7,075 bases of DNA from an uncultured Alcanivoracaceae bacterium (GTDB taxonomy: Bacteria > Pseudomonadota > Gammaproteobacteria > Pseudomonadales > Alcanivoracaceae), in the NCBI GenBank assembly GCA_937943665.1, contig CALEAR010000254.1:1-7075 (forward strand), in the 5' to 3' direction. The position numbers and the translations under genes were made by a program. Positions 5,561 through 7,075 of this stretch are shown piece by piece. Every line of letters starts with the position of its first letter. Within the stretch, counting starts at the first letter, position 1. The notes below the pieces were generated by a model. That model worked only from the letters and a program-made list of their open reading frames with translations. It was not told the origin of the DNA and ran no database searches.

Positions 5561-6166
5561 ATGTTTTGCTCTCAGTGTGGCCATGAGGTATCACCAGAAC
5601 ATCGGTTTTGCGCCCAGTGCGGCACAGCGGTGAATCAGCCGAGCCCTTTTCTTTCCTCAGAGGTGGAGCGCGCATCGCACTCACATAGTCCCCTTATCCA
5701 TGAAGAAGGTTGGGCAATATCACAGGGCGAGCCACAGCACTCAGCCCAAGGTTATGCGGGGTTTTGGCGCCGTGTAGTGGCTTATGTGGTGGATTACGTC
5801 ATCACCCTAGTGGTGGGGTTTGTGATTGGCTTTTTGTTACTTTCTTGGTTGTTGGAAAGCAACAAAATAGTGGATGTAGAACAGGTGGAAATATATGCCA
5901 ATGGCATAGGTTTTTTTATTACATGGTTGTATTTTGCCCTGATGGAGAGCTCTAGCAAGCAGGCTACCTTCGGCAAAATAATACTCGGCGCCAAGGTGGT
6001 GGATTTAGAGGGCCAACGTATTAGTTTTGGCCGTGCCACGGGGCGTCATTTTGGGAAAATACTATCGGCGCTGCTGCTAGGCATAGGGTTTATTATGGTG
6101 GCGTTCACACAGCGTAAGCAGGGCCTGCACGATATGCTAGCACGCACCTTGGTGGTGAATTGTTAG
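5561..6166 (+). CDS. Zinc-ribbon and RDD-domain membrane protein
   Basis: This 201-residue protein begins with a zinc ribbon, MFCSQCGHEV followed by RFCAQCG, whose ligands would be Cys3, Cys6, Cys17 and Cys20. A polar linker of about 40 residues follows, rich in Ser, His and Glu. Residues 66-201 form an RDD domain: GFWRRVVAYVVDYV (Arg70/Arg71 and Asp78), a hydrophobic segment at about 79-98, a second at about 114-128, QATFGKIILGAKVVD, a third at about 166-183, and the closing RKQGLHDMLARTLVV. The ribbon should be cytoplasmic and the rest in the inner membrane. RDD proteins are poorly characterised; some are linked to ion or sodium tolerance, but nothing here shows a substrate. AAGGAG at 5547-5552 supports the ATG at 5561. 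Upstream is its own promoter. Downstream, umuD follows after 66 bp without a terminator. Confidence 0.9.
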   Translation: MFCSQCGHEVSPEHRFCAQCGTAVNQPSPFLSSEVERASHSHSPLIHEEGWAISQGEPQHSAQGYAGFWRRVVAYVVDYVITLVVGFVIGFLLLSWLLESNKIVDVEQVEIYANGIGFFITWLYFALMESSSKQATFGKIILGAKVVDLEGQRISFGRATGRHFGKILSALLLGIGFIMVAFTQRKQGLHDMLARTLVVNC

Positions 6167-6196
6167 TTAACGCTGGTCTCTTGGCTGTGTTATGGC

Positions 6197-6202
6197 TATG
6201 AT
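6197..6202 (+). promoter_or_regulatory. -10 box of the umuDC promoter
   Basis: TATGAT matches the -10 consensus at five of six positions and sits just before the LexA box, predicting a start near 6208-6210, inside the operator. No good -35 hexamer exists at 16-18 bp upstream (sequence around 6173-6180 is TGGTCTC-like), so the promoter is identified mainly by its relation to the LexA site. Confidence 0.5.
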
Positions 6203-6203
6203 A

Positions 6204-6227
6204 AACACTGTCCAAATGAACAGTGTT
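6204..6227. promoter_or_regulatory. LexA binding site (SOS box)
   Basis: CTGT (6208-6211), eight bases, then ACAG (6220-6223) is the gammaproteobacterial SOS box CTGT-N8-ACAG. The symmetry extends to AACACTGT (6204-6211) and ACAGTGTT (6220-6227), perfect inverse complements. It overlaps the predicted transcription start and ends 5 bp before the umuD ATG, so bound LexA would block initiation. Induction by DNA damage through RecA-driven LexA cleavage is the expected control. Confidence 0.95.
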
Positions 6228-6232
6228 TTGCC

Positions 6233-6670
6233 ATGAAAGTGATTCCCATACATCTTGTACCTCCAGCACAGCAGGCCAGGGCCTTATCTTACGTAGAGTC
6301 GCTGTTGGCCTGTGGCTTTCCTTCGCCAGCACAGGATTACGCCGAAAGCCTGCCTAGCTTAGATGCCTTGCTAATTAAGCACCCAGCGGCCACCTTTGTG
6401 GCCCGTGCGGCAGGGGAGTCCATGATAGAAAGGGGCATTATGGATGGCTCCTTATTAATCATCGATCGCAGCATTGCCCCCACCCATAATGCCACCATAG
6501 TGGCTTCCATTGCTGGGGAGCTTACGGTGAAAATTTTAGATTTACATAAAAAACTATTGCGCCCAGCCAATAGGGCGCACCCACCCATTCCGTTACCGGC
6601 AGAGCTCGATGTGGTATGTGAGGGCGTAGTAACGTATTGCATCACACCACAGGGTGGGCGGCGCCTATGA
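6233..6670 (+). CDS. umuD: SOS mutagenesis protein, DNA polymerase V accessory subunit (self-cleaving)
   Basis: UmuD (145 residues) is a LexA-like S24 peptidase homologue. RecA filaments trigger its self-cleavage to UmuD', which joins UmuC as DNA polymerase V for error-prone lesion bypass. The cleavage site is Cys27-Gly28 in ACGFPSPAQDY. The catalytic dyad is Ser63 (AAGESM) and Lys100 (ELTVKIL); each is offset by three from E. coli Cys24/Gly25, Ser60 and Lys97, so the enzyme should be active. The start at 6233 fits the family length. No Shine-Dalgarno sequence precedes it, because the LexA operator occupies that region. The nearby GTG at 6239 has none either. The stop codon overlaps the umuC start, so the two proteins are co-produced. 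Control is by the LexA box. Confidence 0.96.
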   Translation: MKVIPIHLVPPAQQARALSYVESLLACGFPSPAQDYAESLPSLDALLIKHPAATFVARAAGESMIERGIMDGSLLIIDRSIAPTHNATIVASIAGELTVKILDLHKKLLRPANRAHPPIPLPAELDVVCEGVVTYCITPQGGRRL

Positions 6671-7075
6671 TGTTTGCATTGGTGGATTGTAATGCTTGCT
6701 ATGCCAGCTGCGAGCAAATATTTCGCCCTGATTTGCGTGGCAAGCCCGTGGTGGTACTTTCGAACAATGATGGCTGCATAGTGGCGCGCAATAAAGAGGC
6801 TAAAGCCTTGGGTATTCCCGCCATTGCTCCGTATTTTAAGGTGAAGCCGCTATTGCAGCGCCATCAGGTGCATGTGTTTAGCAGTAATTATGAGCTTTAT
6901 GGAGATATTTCTCGCCGTGTGATGAGCACGTTAGCGTGTTTTACGCCGCGCCTAGAGGTGTACAGCATTGATGAAGCTTTTTTAGATGTCAGTGGCATTC
7001 CGCATTTGCGTGAACATGGGCTAACCCTAAAGCGCACCCTATGGCGAGAACAGCGCATGCCCGTGTGTGTTGGCA
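6670..7075 (+). CDS. umuC: DNA polymerase V catalytic subunit, N-terminal part (3' end outside window)
   Basis: This is the first 135 residues, roughly a third, of a Y-family translesion polymerase. Metal-binding Asp6 (MFALVD) and the Asp101-Glu102 pair in YSIDEAF are present. GKPVVVLSNNDGCIVARN and VFSSNYELYGDISRRVMSTL are characteristic UmuC palm and finger motifs. Tyr11 matches the sugar steric gate of E. coli UmuC, while residue 10 is Cys rather than Phe. I use the ATG at 6670, which gives the conserved MFAL start and a TGATG overlap with the umuD stop, as in E. coli. The ATG at 6667 would add one Met. The frame stays open to the window edge. With UmuD' it forms polymerase V, made only during the SOS response. 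Confidence 0.96.
   Translation, partial: MFALVDCNACYASCEQIFRPDLRGKPVVVLSNNDGCIVARNKEAKALGIPAIAPYFKVKPLLQRHQVHVFSSNYELYGDISRRVMSTLACFTPRLEVYSIDEAFLDVSGIPHLREHGLTLKRTLWREQRMPVCVG

Overview
The window reads as chromosomal DNA from a gammaproteobacterium. The pheT–ihfA–MerR order, the sequences of the IHF alpha and QueE/QueC proteins, and the E. coli-type LexA operator in front of umuDC all point that way. A marine or Pseudomonas/Oceanospirillales-like lineage is plausible, but I cannot name a genus. Every gene I can support lies on the plus strand, and base composition looks balanced and uniform by eye, with no insertion sequence, integrase or CRISPR array.

Left part (1-1086): the 3' end of pheT (phenylalanyl-tRNA synthetase beta chain), then ihfA, then a small MerR-family regulator whose start overlaps the end of ihfA. 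This is a conserved housekeeping cluster. A perfect match to the IHF core consensus lies in the end of pheT, about 100 bp before ihfA.

Middle part (1087-3765): a 76-bp gap with a chain of overlapping inverted repeats, the last of which would mask the ribosome binding site of the next gene. That gene encodes a cyclic-nucleotide-binding/CBS/DUF294 nucleotidyltransferase-like protein. Its stop codon overlaps the start of a DnaQ-like 3'-5' exonuclease gene. The pair looks like a translationally coupled signalling cassette and is the least understood system here.

Queuosine part (3785-5147): queE and queC encode two enzymes of the 7-deazaguanine (preQ0) pathway. queE has its own extended -10 promoter. 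queD and queF are not in the window.

Right part (5153-7075): a tRNA-Lys(UUU) gene with its own promoter and a strong intrinsic terminator; a zinc-ribbon plus RDD-domain membrane protein of unknown role, preceded by repeated CTTCTTA motifs; and a umuDC operon (SOS mutagenesis, DNA polymerase V) behind a perfect, extended LexA box that almost touches the umuD start codon. umuC runs off the right edge.
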